From: Bdellovibrionales bacterium
GTDB lineage: Bacteria; Bdellovibrionota; Bdellovibrionia; Bdellovibrionales; UBA1609
Direction: 5' to 3'
DNA length: 62,256 nucleotides
NCBI GenBank assembly: GCA_015163875.1
Contig: JAAOIH010000006.1
Span: 1 to 62,256, forward strand
A model generated the notes under the pieces. The model was not told where the DNA came from. It did no database searches and was given only the letters and a program-made list of their open reading frames with translations. Positions 7,429 to 15,790 of the stretch are shown in pieces (the stretch's first letter is position 1; every line of letters starts with the position of its first letter). Made by a program: the position numbers and the translations under genes.

Positions 7429-9825
7429 AGAGACATTCATGGAGTTTTGTGGCTCAGTTTGGCCATTTTTTTAGGCGTGTCTTTGTTTTCATATCACCCA
7501 TCTGACCCGTCCATGTTTTTTTGGACAAAAGCTGATATTAATAATCTGTTTGGATTTTTGGGCTCAAATGTCTCTTACATTCTTTATAAAATGTTTGGAC
7601 TTTTTGCATGGGTGTTTGTTTTTATGGCCGGAAATTTATCTTACCAAACTTTTAAATCTCAAGATTGGGGATTTGGTTTAAAACAAATTTTTTTATATCT
7701 TATCCTAAGTGTTATTTTATGCTCCTTGTCGCAAGCACATTTTATGGACAGCATATTTTATAAAAATATTGTTGTTGGAGGTGTAATAGGTAATTTTGTT
7801 GTTAACTTTTTAATTAAAACTTTAAATTGGTGGGGGCTGGTTATTAGTTTGTGGACATGCTTGTTTATTGTAACACTTGGGCTAACACAAAAATCTTTAA
7901 AAGACTTGTCAGAAATTATTTATAAAAATATTAAATTTATTTTTAGTAAAAAATTTCTTAGAGCTATATTTTTTCCACTACAAATTATAAAAGTTATTTT
8001 TTTATTTGTTTTGTTAAAATTAAGAGCTTTGTGGAAAACAGGTAGCTCGCAAATTTCTTTTTTATCACTAAAAGACAGAAAAAAAATTAAAGACAATCAA
8101 AACGAAGAATACGAAGACGAAGAATATGAAGATGAAGAATATGAAGATGAATACGAAGATGAAGAAGAAGACGAATGCGAAGAAGACGAAGAGTACGAAG
8201 AGGGCGGCAATTACAGCGAAGACGACATAGAAAAAAAACAAAAACTAAAAAGTGAAAAAAAAATAAAAACCAGAGCAACTAAAAAGAAACGAAAAGTAAA
8301 AATGAAAGTTTCTATAAAAAGAAAATTAGGACACTGGACACTCCCCAAGATATCTATTTTGTCAGACCCACCCCTAACTAGAGAAAGGGTAACTCCACAA
8401 GAGATTGAAGAAAAATCTGCACTTTTAAAACAAAAATTAGAACAATTTAATGTTTCCGGAGAAATAGTAAATGCATTTCCAGGGCCGGCTGTAACTTTGT
8501 TTGAATTTAAACCAGATATTAATGTTAGAGTTAGCAGAATCACAGACCTTGCCGATGATTTGTCACTGGCACTAAGCAGTGAGTCTGTTAGAATTATTGC
8601 ACCAATTCCGGGGCGAAATGTTGTTGGAATTGAAACATCTAACTTAACAAGAGAAACAGTTTACTTAAAAGATATTATAGCAGACAAAAAATTTTGGACA
8701 GAAGATTGTTATTTGCCAGTGTCTTTAGGTCAAGATGTTGGAGGTTTTTCTAATATTGTAGATTTGCGAAAAATACCACATATGTTAGTGGCAGGGTCAA
8801 CGGGTTCTGGAAAGTCTGTTTTTACAGTTTCTGTTTTGTGTAGTTTTATTTTTAGACATACTCCAGACTCTTTAAGATTAATTTTAGTTGATCCAAAGCA
8901 AGTTGATCTTGCAATTTTTGACAACATTCCACATTTGTTAACTCCTGTAATTCGTGATCCAAAAAAAGCAGTTCGTGTTTTAAATTGGGCTATTAAAGAA
9001 ATGGAAAAAAGATATAGATCAATGTCTCAATTTAATGCCAGAGGTCTTGAGGCATTTAACTCTCATGTTAAAAAGTTTTCTGAAAAACAAATTTTAGAGC
9101 ACTTTCAATTTAATCAAGATTGTCCAAAAAGAGAAAGTTATTATTATGAAGAGCAGCCGTATATTGCAATTATTGTAGAAGAGTTTGCAGATCTTATGGC
9201 AGTTGATAAATCAAATGTTGAACAAGCAGTTGTTAGATTAGCGCAAATGGCCAGAGCCTGTGGAATTCATTTAATTTTAGCAATGCAAAGTCCACGAAAA
9301 GATGTTGTTACGGGATTAATAAAAACAAATATTCCAGGAAGGGCCAGCTTTAAAGTTGCAAGCAAAACAGATTCAAGAATTATTTTAGACGAAGGCGGAG
9401 CCGAGCGTTTGTTAACAAGAGGAGATATGTTATTTTTAGCCCCCGGAATTTCTAAACCAAAAAGATATCACGGGCCGTGGTTACCAGATGAAGACATTAC
9501 TGATTTAATTAATTTTTGGAAGGGCCAGGGCGATCCACTATATGACGAACAGGCAATGCAGTTTTTAAACGGACAGTCAGAGGAAAGAAATAATAGCGCA
9601 AGTTCTTTTGACAATGACGACAAAGACGAACGATACGATGAAATTTTAGAAGCAGTTTCTGAAATGAAAATTGTTAGTGCATCTTTGCTTCAAAGAAAAT
9701 TTAGATTGGGCTACCCAAGAGCTGCAAGAATGATTGAGTTATTTGAACAAGCAGGAATTGTTGGGCCTCCACAGGGAAGCAAGCCAAGACAAGTTTTGGC
9801 AAATAATCCAGAAGCAGAAGTATAA
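7408..9825 (+). CDS. ftsK: FtsK/SpoIIIE-type DNA translocase
   Basis: This 805-residue protein has four N-terminal membrane segments (about 10-170), an acidic linker (about 231-270), then alpha/beta motor domains and a C-terminal winged-helix gamma domain (about 745-805, LLQRKFRLGYPRAARMIELFE). Walker A is GSTGSGKS (about 464-471) and Walker B follows YIAIIVEEFADLM. FtsK pumps DNA through the division septum and activates XerCD recombination at dif via the gamma domain. The linker is short and very acidic, unlike the Pro/Gln-rich E. coli linker. There is no clear ribosome binding site before ATG 7408. Confidence 0.95.
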   Translation: MTYDDFQRDIHGVLWLSLAIFLGVSLFSYHPSDPSMFFWTKADINNLFGFLGSNVSYILYKMFGLFAWVFVFMAGNLSYQTFKSQDWGFGLKQIFLYLILSVILCSLSQAHFMDSIFYKNIVVGGVIGNFVVNFLIKTLNWWGLVISLWTCLFIVTLGLTQKSLKDLSEIIYKNIKFIFSKKFLRAIFFPLQIIKVIFLFVLLKLRALWKTGSSQISFLSLKDRKKIKDNQNEEYEDEEYEDEEYEDEYEDEEEDECEEDEEYEEGGNYSEDDIEKKQKLKSEKKIKTRATKKKRKVKMKVSIKRKLGHWTLPKISILSDPPLTRERVTPQEIEEKSALLKQKLEQFNVSGEIVNAFPGPAVTLFEFKPDINVRVSRITDLADDLSLALSSESVRIIAPIPGRNVVGIETSNLTRETVYLKDIIADKKFWTEDCYLPVSLGQDVGGFSNIVDLRKIPHMLVAGSTGSGKSVFTVSVLCSFIFRHTPDSLRLILVDPKQVDLAIFDNIPHLLTPVIRDPKKAVRVLNWAIKEMEKRYRSMSQFNARGLEAFNSHVKKFSEKQILEHFQFNQDCPKRESYYYEEQPYIAIIVEEFADLMAVDKSNVEQAVVRLAQMARACGIHLILAMQSPRKDVVTGLIKTNIPGRASFKVASKTDSRIILDEGGAERLLTRGDMLFLAPGISKPKRYHGPWLPDEDITDLINFWKGQGDPLYDEQAMQFLNGQSEERNNSASSFDNDDKDERYDEILEAVSEMKIVSASLLQRKFRLGYPRAARMIELFEQAGIVGPPQGSKPRQVLANNPEAEV
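8104..8200 (+). repeat. degenerate 15-base tandem repeat encoding the acidic FtsK linker
   Basis: Units resembling GAAGAATATGAAGAY repeat in frame and encode EEYED-type blocks rich in Glu, Asp and Tyr. Length variation here would change the linker without a frameshift when whole units are gained or lost. Confidence 0.7.
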
Positions 9826-9861
9826 AAATAGTAAATATAATTCAAAAACAAAAAGGCTTGC

Positions 9862-9993
9862 ATGTTTAAAAATTTATTTACAAAATATAAAATAATAAAA
9901 TTATTTATTTTCTTTTTTTGTTGTGTTTTTGTTGCTAGTGGATGTGGATTAAAATCAGACCCAGAGCCACCCGTGACATCTGTAGTAAATTAA
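9862..9993 (+). CDS. small lipoprotein, LptM (YifL)-like
   Basis: This 43-residue ORF starts at ATG 9862 with AAAAGG upstream. It has a basic and hydrophobic signal sequence and a lipobox VASGC; the mature lipoprotein begins CGLKSDPEPP and is only 16 residues. In LptM/YifL the mature protein begins CGLKGPLY, and the gene sits next to diaminopimelate/lysine genes; here dapA follows 17 bases later. LptM assists maturation of the LptD-LptE lipopolysaccharide translocon in E. coli. The assignment is an inference from the CGLK start, size and neighbours; a generic short lipoprotein is the alternative. Confidence 0.7.
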   Translation: MFKNLFTKYKIIKLFIFFFCCVFVASGCGLKSDPEPPVTSVVN

Positions 9994-10010
9994 AGCAAGT
10001 TACTTAGTAT

Positions 10011-10865
10011 ATGCAAAAATATTCTGGAATTATTACAGCCCTTGTTACTCCATTTTATAAAGGTGAGGTGGATTACGAATCTTTAAAAAAAGTAATTAAA
10101 TTACAATTAGAATCTGGAGTAAAAGGCTTCGTTGTTAATGGAACCACTGGAGAAAGCCCAGTTCTTTTACAAGATGAAGTAAAAAAAATTTTTTGTTTTG
10201 TAAAATCTGAAATTCCAAAAGATGCTTATTTAATTTTAGGCACTGGTAGCAACTCTACTTATATAGCTGATCAAAAAATTAAACAGGCAATATCTTTGGG
10301 AGTTAAAAGTGTTTTAGTAGTTTGCCCTTATTATAATAAGCCATCACAGGGCGGACTAGTTAAACATTTTCAATATTTAGCAAAACAAAATAAAAAAATA
10401 AATATTCTTTTGTATAATGTTCCAACAAGAACAGGAGTTAGCTTAGATATAAATAGCTTAGAAGCACTATCTGTTGAAGAAAACATTATTGGTATTAAAG
10501 AAGCCTCTGGAGATATTAATTTTGCAAAACAAATTATACAAAAAAAATTATTTTCTAGCATATTAAGTGGAGATGATTTTTCTTTTAAAAATTTTATTGA
10601 GGCGGGTGGAGATGGAATAGTAGGTGTCGCAACTCACATTTTAGGAAAAGAATTTAACAAAATATTTAAAAACCCAACAGAAAATAAAGACTGGGATACT
10701 ATTTTGCCATTATTAAAAGCATTGTATGCAGAAACAAATCCAATGGGTATAAAAAAAGCATTATCATTAATGGGGATTATTAAAAGTGCAGAATTAAGAT
10801 TGCCATTAGTAGAAGCAAAAGAAAAAGAAATTTTAAAAGAGTTAAAAAATTTAGGAAAGGCATAG
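10011..10865 (+). CDS. dapA: 4-hydroxy-tetrahydrodipicolinate synthase
   Basis: DapA condenses pyruvate with aspartate semialdehyde in the diaminopimelate/lysine pathway. This 284-residue TIM-barrel protein has the Schiff-base lysine in GIKEASGD (Lys163), the catalytic Tyr135 in LLYNVPTRTG and Thr45-Thr46 in VNGTTGESP. It lies between the LptM-like gene and dapB (12 bases away), so the three probably form one operon feeding peptidoglycan and lysine synthesis. Confidence 0.96.
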   Translation: MQKYSGIITALVTPFYKGEVDYESLKKVIKLQLESGVKGFVVNGTTGESPVLLQDEVKKIFCFVKSEIPKDAYLILGTGSNSTYIADQKIKQAISLGVKSVLVVCPYYNKPSQGGLVKHFQYLAKQNKKINILLYNVPTRTGVSLDINSLEALSVEENIIGIKEASGDINFAKQIIQKKLFSSILSGDDFSFKNFIEAGGDGIVGVATHILGKEFNKIFKNPTENKDWDTILPLLKALYAETNPMGIKKALSLMGIIKSAELRLPLVEAKEKEILKELKNLGKA

Positions 10866-10877
10866 GTAATAATAATT

Positions 10878-11543
10878 ATGAAAAAATATTCTATTTTACT
10901 CTTTGGAGGTTCTGGAAAAATGGGAAAAGAGTTGCAGCTTTTAATTAATTCTCATAATTTTTTTTCTTTATACAAAAGCACAGGCTCTAACCTAGATGGC
11001 ATTGATCCAAAAAAGATTGATTTAGTTATTGATTTTTCTAATCAAAAAAGTTTTTGCAATATTATAAAGTGGTCTAAAGATAATAAAAAATTTTTTTTGT
11101 CTGGAACAACTGGGCTAACTAAACTTGATTTTGATTTACTAAAAACTTCGGCACTTACAATTCCAGTTTTTTGGTCATCAAATATGAGCACCGGCATTTA
11201 TTTATTGGGCCTGTGCTTAGATTTAATAAGTAAAAAATCAAAAAATTTTAATTATAATATTGAAGAAACTCACCATATTGAAAAAAAAGATTCACCAAGC
11301 GGAACCGCCATAAACTTATCAAACATTTTAAATAATAATAATGTAGATTCAAAAATTCTTTCTAATCGAAAAAAACAGGAGCTTGGAATTCATAAAGTTG
11401 ATATAAGCTCACCTGAGGAGGGGCTGACCCTAGAGCACAAAACTTACAACCGAAGCTTGTTTGCAAAGGGCGCAATGCAAGCTGCCGAATTTCTTGTACT
11501 TCAGCAACCAGGATTGTATAAGATGAAAAACTTGTTTTCTTAA
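10878..11543 (+). CDS. dapB: 4-hydroxy-tetrahydrodipicolinate reductase
   Basis: DapB reduces the product of DapA with NAD(P)H. The nucleotide-binding motif is FGGSGKMGKE (9-18); the catalytic segment THHIEKKDSPSGTA (131-144) contains the His-His pair, Lys137 and the SGTA substrate loop. At 221 residues it is shorter than the usual 240-270, with a compact N-terminal domain, but no key motif is missing. It is co-directional with dapA. Confidence 0.95.
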   Translation: MKKYSILLFGGSGKMGKELQLLINSHNFFSLYKSTGSNLDGIDPKKIDLVIDFSNQKSFCNIIKWSKDNKKFFLSGTTGLTKLDFDLLKTSALTIPVFWSSNMSTGIYLLGLCLDLISKKSKNFNYNIEETHHIEKKDSPSGTAINLSNILNNNNVDSKILSNRKKQELGIHKVDISSPEEGLTLEHKTYNRSLFAKGAMQAAEFLVLQQPGLYKMKNLFS

Positions 11544-11628
11544 ACTAATTTTTACAAAGGTGATTTGACTAAATTTAAGAAAAGTCGCAATATATCTTAA
11601 ATGTTATCAGTAATTTTAAGGAGGGCTA

Positions 11629-12192
11629 ATGTTTAAAAAATATTTTTATGTAATTTCGATCTCTGTTCTTTTTTCTGTTCAAAGTTTTACTTTTGCAGAT
11701 GCGTCTATAAGAAAGTACAACGGCAACAATCCATTTTCTGAGCTTCAACATTTATTTTCTGTAGGAGACGATCATTTTTCTTTTAATTTAAATACTCAAA
11801 ATTGGTATTCTGGAAGATGCTTTGCACCTTACTCTAGTTCTCCAAGCGCATCTTTATTATTTTTATTGCCAGGTGACTTTTATAAAGACAGAGCTGACAG
11901 AGGCCCGCTATTTCCAGGAAGCAAAAGAATGTGGATACTTGGGTCTGACAAACAAAATGCAAATGAGTTTGATACTATTAATTCAAAAAAAGAAAATGAT
12001 ATTTTAAAAATTTTAAAAAATGATCCAGCCCCAGGCATAGAAAGATTTTCAAATAGTTTGGTTTCTAGATGGAATAGCAGAGGCACTGGAATAGCATTAA
12101 GAAATAGTAATAATTATTTAATAGTACAAAAATTTTCTTTGTATAATAATTTTGTTTCAGAATATTGTTATTATTTTAAAAAAGTAAAATAA
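11629..12192 (+). CDS. exported protein of unknown function
   Basis: This 187-residue protein has a clear signal peptide (KKYFYVISISVLFSVQSFTFADA) and a strong AAGGAGG-type ribosome binding site. The mature part contains NWYSGRCFAPYSSSPSASLLFLLPGDFY and the ending SEYCYYFKKVK; its two Cys may pair in the periplasm. I recognise no family. It lies between dapB and the transaldolase gene, with 85 and 65 base gaps, so it may be an independent unit. Confidence 0.7.
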   Translation: MFKKYFYVISISVLFSVQSFTFADASIRKYNGNNPFSELQHLFSVGDDHFSFNLNTQNWYSGRCFAPYSSSPSASLLFLLPGDFYKDRADRGPLFPGSKRMWILGSDKQNANEFDTINSKKENDILKILKNDPAPGIERFSNSLVSRWNSRGTGIALRNSNNYLIVQKFSLYNNFVSEYCYYFKKVK

Positions 12193-12257
12193 AGTTTTCA
12201 AACAATTTTGCAAAAACATAAAACCTAATTATTTTTAAATAAACCAGGAATCAAATA

Positions 12258-12905
12258 ATGAGATTTTATATTGATACAGCAGAAATTGACGAAGTTAAAG
12301 AGGCCGTAGATAAGGGCTGGATTGACGGAGTAACCACAAACCCAAGTTTAATTGCAAAATCTGGAAGAGATATTAAAAAAGTTGTGAAAGATTTACTGGA
12401 CTTAAATCCAGGGTGGATTTCTGTAGAAGTTTTATCAACTAAATCAGCAGAAATGATTAAAGAAGGCACAGCTTGGGCCGAGATGGGAGAAGAAATTGTT
12501 ATTAAAGTTCCAATGACAGAAGATGGGTTAACAGCGGTTAGGCATTTTTCTTCGGTTGGAATTAAAACAAATGTGACCTTAGTTTTTTCTCCTCTACAAG
12601 CTTTAATGGCCGCAAAAGCTGGCGCAACATTGGTTTCTCCATTTGTTGGCAGGCTTGATGATATTGGACATGTTGGAATGGAATTAGTAGAACAAATTAT
12701 ACACATTTATGATAACTACGAATTAGAAACTCAAGTTTTAGTTGCAAGCATTAGAAACAATCAACATATTTTGGACGCAGGATTACTGGGGGCTGAAGTA
12801 TGCACAGTTCCATTTAATGTATTAAAACAAATGATAACTCACCCCCTTACAGACAAAGGTATAGAAAAATTTTTAAAAGACGCTAAATCTGCAATTATAA
12901 AATAG
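12258..12905 (+). CDS. transaldolase / fructose-6-phosphate aldolase (TalC/FSA type)
   Basis: This 215-residue TIM barrel of the small transaldolase subfamily starts MRFYIDTAEIDEVKEAV and has DGVTTNPSLIAKSG and the Schiff-base Lys83 in IVIKVPMTEDGL. NVTLVFSPLQALMAAKAGA and SPFVGRLDDIG are conserved substrate-pocket blocks. It moves three-carbon units in the non-oxidative pentose phosphate pathway, or splits fructose 6-phosphate; the two activities cannot be told apart safely here. Confidence 0.93.
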   Translation: MRFYIDTAEIDEVKEAVDKGWIDGVTTNPSLIAKSGRDIKKVVKDLLDLNPGWISVEVLSTKSAEMIKEGTAWAEMGEEIVIKVPMTEDGLTAVRHFSSVGIKTNVTLVFSPLQALMAAKAGATLVSPFVGRLDDIGHVGMELVEQIIHIYDNYELETQVLVASIRNNQHILDAGLLGAEVCTVPFNVLKQMITHPLTDKGIEKFLKDAKSAIIK

Positions 12906-12936
12906 CACAATATGATAAGCACAGAATAAACACAGC

Positions 12937-13404
12937 ATGACAAAATTATTTTATTTAACATTATTATTTTTTAGCTCCTGCAACTTAATTGGATTAAAGC
13001 CATTAACTGTTGTAGTTCATAAGCCCATACATAGCATTTTCCCCGCATTATCAAAAGTAGCCCCTATAAATAAAATAGATAGAACTAATGTTAGAGTATT
13101 TGTTTCTGAATATTTTAGAATTACTAAAAGAGAAGAAAAAATAAAGTTTATTAAGATTTTTTCTTATGATCCAAAGCCAACTGTTCGATATAAACTAAAA
13201 TTTAATATTTCTGGCGACAGAAACCCCTACACTTTATTTGTTGTAATAGTTAAAGAAAAAAAGTTTATTAGTCACGGAAAGCGAGTTTATGAATCTGTTG
13301 AGGTGTCTGAAAAATTAAAAGAAGTAGTTAAAAAAGTTTTGACTAGTCACCTAGGCAAAAGGTCTAAAAGCTTTAATCTTATTGACGACTTTCGAGTTTT
13401 TTGA
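12937..13404 (+). CDS. lipoprotein of unknown function
   Basis: This 155-residue protein has a short signal ending in lipobox FFSSC (Cys15), so it is probably lipid-anchored. The mature part is basic, with alternating beta-like segments (NVRVFVSEYFRI, YKLKFNISG, TLFVVIVKEKKF). No family is recognised. It precedes the large secreted protein by 54 bases. A 10-base palindrome TGACTAGTCA lies within its 3' end (13340-13349) and again just after it. Confidence 0.65.
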   Translation: MTKLFYLTLLFFSSCNLIGLKPLTVVVHKPIHSIFPALSKVAPINKIDRTNVRVFVSEYFRITKREEKIKFIKIFSYDPKPTVRYKLKFNISGDRNPYTLFVVIVKEKKFISHGKRVYESVEVSEKLKEVVKKVLTSHLGKRSKSFNLIDDFRVF

Positions 13405-13433
13405 AAACATTTGTATATTCACTGACTAGTCAG
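13340..13433. promoter_or_regulatory. pair of TGACTAGTCA palindromes before the 13459 gene
   Basis: TGACTAGTCA occurs at 13340-13349 and at 13423-13432; the second copy extends to a 12-base palindrome CTGACTAGTCAG (13422-13433). The copies are 83 bases apart, close to eight helical turns, and could be a paired operator for the following gene. Confidence 0.4.
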
Positions 13434-13458
13434 AACAAAAGCACACCAGGGTATACAC

Positions 13459-15384
13459 ATGTTAAAGCTTGCGCTGATAACCAAAGCAGCTATTTATTTT
13501 TCTGCATTTAAATTACTTCCAATATTTTTAATATTTAACGCAAGCACTGGGTCAAATATTTCTGTTGTGGAATTAGTAAGATCACAGGCTCAAAAAATTA
13601 GCGTAGATGGCGGAGTTAGCGCTTATGCAATTATAGAAGACAGCTTTTTTTTATCAAAAGACATAGTAAAAAATAATACAGATTTAAAAAACATAGAAAC
13701 TCAATTATATGCAATGTCTTTTTTAAATGCTAATAAAAATTTTATACAACCAATAGGGGAGTTTAAAAAAAATATTTATAGCAATTTTTCTAAAGAGCTA
13801 GTTACTGGAAATTTATTTAATTGGTCTGCGTGGTATAAAGAAGTTAATCAAAATGGCGGCGGCATAGTAGTAGACCAAAAACAAACTCAGCTTTTAATAG
13901 CAAGTAATAATTTAAAAGAAAAAATACAAAAAATACAAAAAATTAAAAACAGAATTGCGCCTAATCTTTCTGGAAAATTTTTATTAAAAGACGGTTTATT
14001 TATTAATTATGCAAAAATATTTATTTATCAAAGCCTTAATGGATTAAAAGTTTCAGAAGCAAAAATTAATTATAAAAAAGCATCTTTTTATTTTAAAAAT
14101 TTAGTTCCAGGCGGCTATATAGTTGCAAAACTAAAAAGTATATCAGGAGAATTAATTGGATTTTCTGAAGTACATACAAAAAAAATATTGTCCCCACTTG
14201 TTTTAAATATCAGAGATGTTTCTGGCGGATTAAAAGGAATGTCTTTATCTAGCAAGCCATTGTGGGAAAAAAGTTTATATGGACTAAAATCTAAAATAAA
14301 TTCTAATTTTTATGTAGAGTCATTAAATAGAAAAATTTTAAAAAGCAATAACCTATACAGAGATATTAATTTAAGCAACAGCTCTGATTATTTATTGGGC
14401 TCCTATGATTCTAAGCATTGGCCCAGCTTATATTTTGGAAATACATTTGGCATAAACTCCCTGTACTCTTTTTCAAAATCTATGATTACATCTGTTTTAT
14501 ATTTATTAAACTTTAACATTAAAAAATCTAGAAGGCCTGCCATTGTTTTTGGAAGAGTGTCTTATAACGGAAAGCCAGTGGCAGGTGCAAAACTTAAAAT
14601 TTATGGGTCTAAAATAAAACCAGCATATTTTGATAATTGGATTCCAAGTAAAGACCTACTTAAAACTAGTAAGTCTGGATTGTTTGCATTTGTTGGGCTA
14701 AGCAGTGGAGTTAGTTCAATAGTGGTAGAATCTTCAAAACATTCTTATAACACAAAATTTGTTCCGATTAAAAATGGAAAAGTTTCTTTTATAGATTTTA
14801 TTGAATCAAAAAACAAACCAAAACAAATTTTATCTTATGATTTATTTTCTAAAAATTTTGTACCCGCTAAAATAAAATTATTGGGCTCTGATAAAGCAAC
14901 TGTTATTTTAAAAAACAAAGCAGTTAATATTTTACAACAAAATAATGGAGAAAACTTACAGTTGTTTGAGGTAGAGGCAAAAAATTCTGATTATCAGCAA
15001 TTAAGTACAATTTCTTTTTCTAATAAAAACCAGTTAGAAATACCAATGATTCGCAAATCGTGGGTTAATATGATGTCTAATGGTATAAAATTTATTACAG
15101 GCAGCAGTATTTTGATTGGAGTTAATCAAAAGCCAGAAAAATTTAGTGCAAATATTAAGTCTTTACTAGAGTCGCCTTATTATTTTGAAAATAATTTAGT
15201 GTATTTTGATAAAAAATCACAAATTTATAAAACACCAAACTTAAATACAATTGGGTTTATTGCCTTTAATTTGCCAGCAGGCATATATAGCGCAAACCTT
15301 GTAAAAAGAGAAAATTCTTCTTTAAAAACCACCACAAAGCTTGTTATTTCTGAGCCAAAAAGTGTCCAAGTATTTAAATTTTAA
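13459..15384 (+). CDS. large exported protein with a carboxypeptidase-regulatory-like domain
   Basis: This 641-residue protein has an N-terminal hydrophobic signal or anchor (about 5-28, ending FNASTGSNIS). About residues 360-430 form a beta-sandwich like carboxypeptidase-regulatory (transthyretin-like) domains: AIVFGRVSYNGKPVAGAKLKIYG, later SKSGLFAFVGLSSG. An earlier segment (about 170-245) has a similar VPGGYIVAKLKS strand pattern and may be a second copy. Such domains are structural modules of surface or adhesion proteins. No catalytic motif is seen. It is probably periplasmic or surface-exposed and may be expressed with the preceding lipoprotein. Confidence 0.65.
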   Translation: MLKLALITKAAIYFSAFKLLPIFLIFNASTGSNISVVELVRSQAQKISVDGGVSAYAIIEDSFFLSKDIVKNNTDLKNIETQLYAMSFLNANKNFIQPIGEFKKNIYSNFSKELVTGNLFNWSAWYKEVNQNGGGIVVDQKQTQLLIASNNLKEKIQKIQKIKNRIAPNLSGKFLLKDGLFINYAKIFIYQSLNGLKVSEAKINYKKASFYFKNLVPGGYIVAKLKSISGELIGFSEVHTKKILSPLVLNIRDVSGGLKGMSLSSKPLWEKSLYGLKSKINSNFYVESLNRKILKSNNLYRDINLSNSSDYLLGSYDSKHWPSLYFGNTFGINSLYSFSKSMITSVLYLLNFNIKKSRRPAIVFGRVSYNGKPVAGAKLKIYGSKIKPAYFDNWIPSKDLLKTSKSGLFAFVGLSSGVSSIVVESSKHSYNTKFVPIKNGKVSFIDFIESKNKPKQILSYDLFSKNFVPAKIKLLGSDKATVILKNKAVNILQQNNGENLQLFEVEAKNSDYQQLSTISFSNKNQLEIPMIRKSWVNMMSNGIKFITGSSILIGVNQKPEKFSANIKSLLESPYYFENNLVYFDKKSQIYKTPNLNTIGFIAFNLPAGIYSANLVKRENSSLKTTTKLVISEPKSVQVFKF

Positions 15385-15432
15385 AGACAATTTTTGATTT
15401 ATAAGATTTTTTGCATATTTTTTACTTTTTAT

Positions 15433-15460
15433 TTGCAAGGATTTGATGTTGTGCTAGAGT
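15433..15460 (+). promoter_or_regulatory. promoter of the histone gene
   Basis: TTGCAA (15433-15438), a 16-base spacer and TAGAGT (15455-15460) with an extended -10 TGC predict a start near 15467. The leader would then contain the inverted repeat GCCTA-AA-TAGGC (15473-15484) before the AAGGAG ribosome binding site. Confidence 0.5.
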
Positions 15461-15472
15461 CTATGAAACTAT

Positions 15473-15484
15473 GCCTAAATAGGC
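15473..15484 (+). promoter_or_regulatory. small inverted repeat in the histone leader
   Basis: GCCTA and TAGGC flank two bases, right after the predicted transcription start of the histone gene. It may be an operator or short 5' hairpin. Confidence 0.35.
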
Positions 15485-15519
15485 TGTAACATGTAGGCGT
15501 CAAATATAAGGAGATAATC

Positions 15520-15714
15520 ATGGCTGAAGTACTAGTAGTAGCGAGTAAGGTAAAAAAATATATTAAAGAAATCGGTGGTTGCAACACTTCTTCAGATACA
15601 GTAGCTGCATTAAGCCAAGCTGTTGAAAGACTATGCAAAAAAGGCATTGAAGCTGCTAAAAACGAAAATCGCAAAACAGTAATGGATCGCGATATTATGA
15701 GAGATCATATTTAA
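15520..15714 (+). CDS. bacterial histone-fold protein
   Basis: This 64-residue protein is essentially one histone fold: helix 1 (about 3-17, VLVVASKVKKYIKE), long helix 2 (about 24-50, SDTVAALSQAVERLCKKGIEAAK) and helix 3 (about 56-63). The loop between the last two helices reads RKTVMDRDI, the RKT...D signature of archaeal and bacterial histones. The size and the MAEVLVVASKVKKYIKE start match my memory of the Bdellovibrio histone Bd0055, an abundant, unconventional DNA-binding chromatin protein. There is an AAGGAG site before ATG 15520. Histone tails are absent. It probably coats the nucleoid. The family call is secure; the DNA-binding mode is inferred. Confidence 0.93.
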   Translation: MAEVLVVASKVKKYIKEIGGCNTSSDTVAALSQAVERLCKKGIEAAKNENRKTVMDRDIMRDHI

Positions 15715-15790
15715 TCTATTTGAAAATCATTTTTTTAAAGGTTTTTTTGCTTTTTTTAGAGGAATAAAATTAGCAAAAGAACACAGGTCT

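Noticed and set aside
8211-8543. 110-residue reverse ORF inside ftsK
   Set aside because: It is antisense to conserved FtsK codons, and arises from the low-complexity acidic region.
12266-12706. 146-residue reverse ORF inside the transaldolase gene
   Set aside because: It is a shadow of a conserved gene, without ribosome site or family match.
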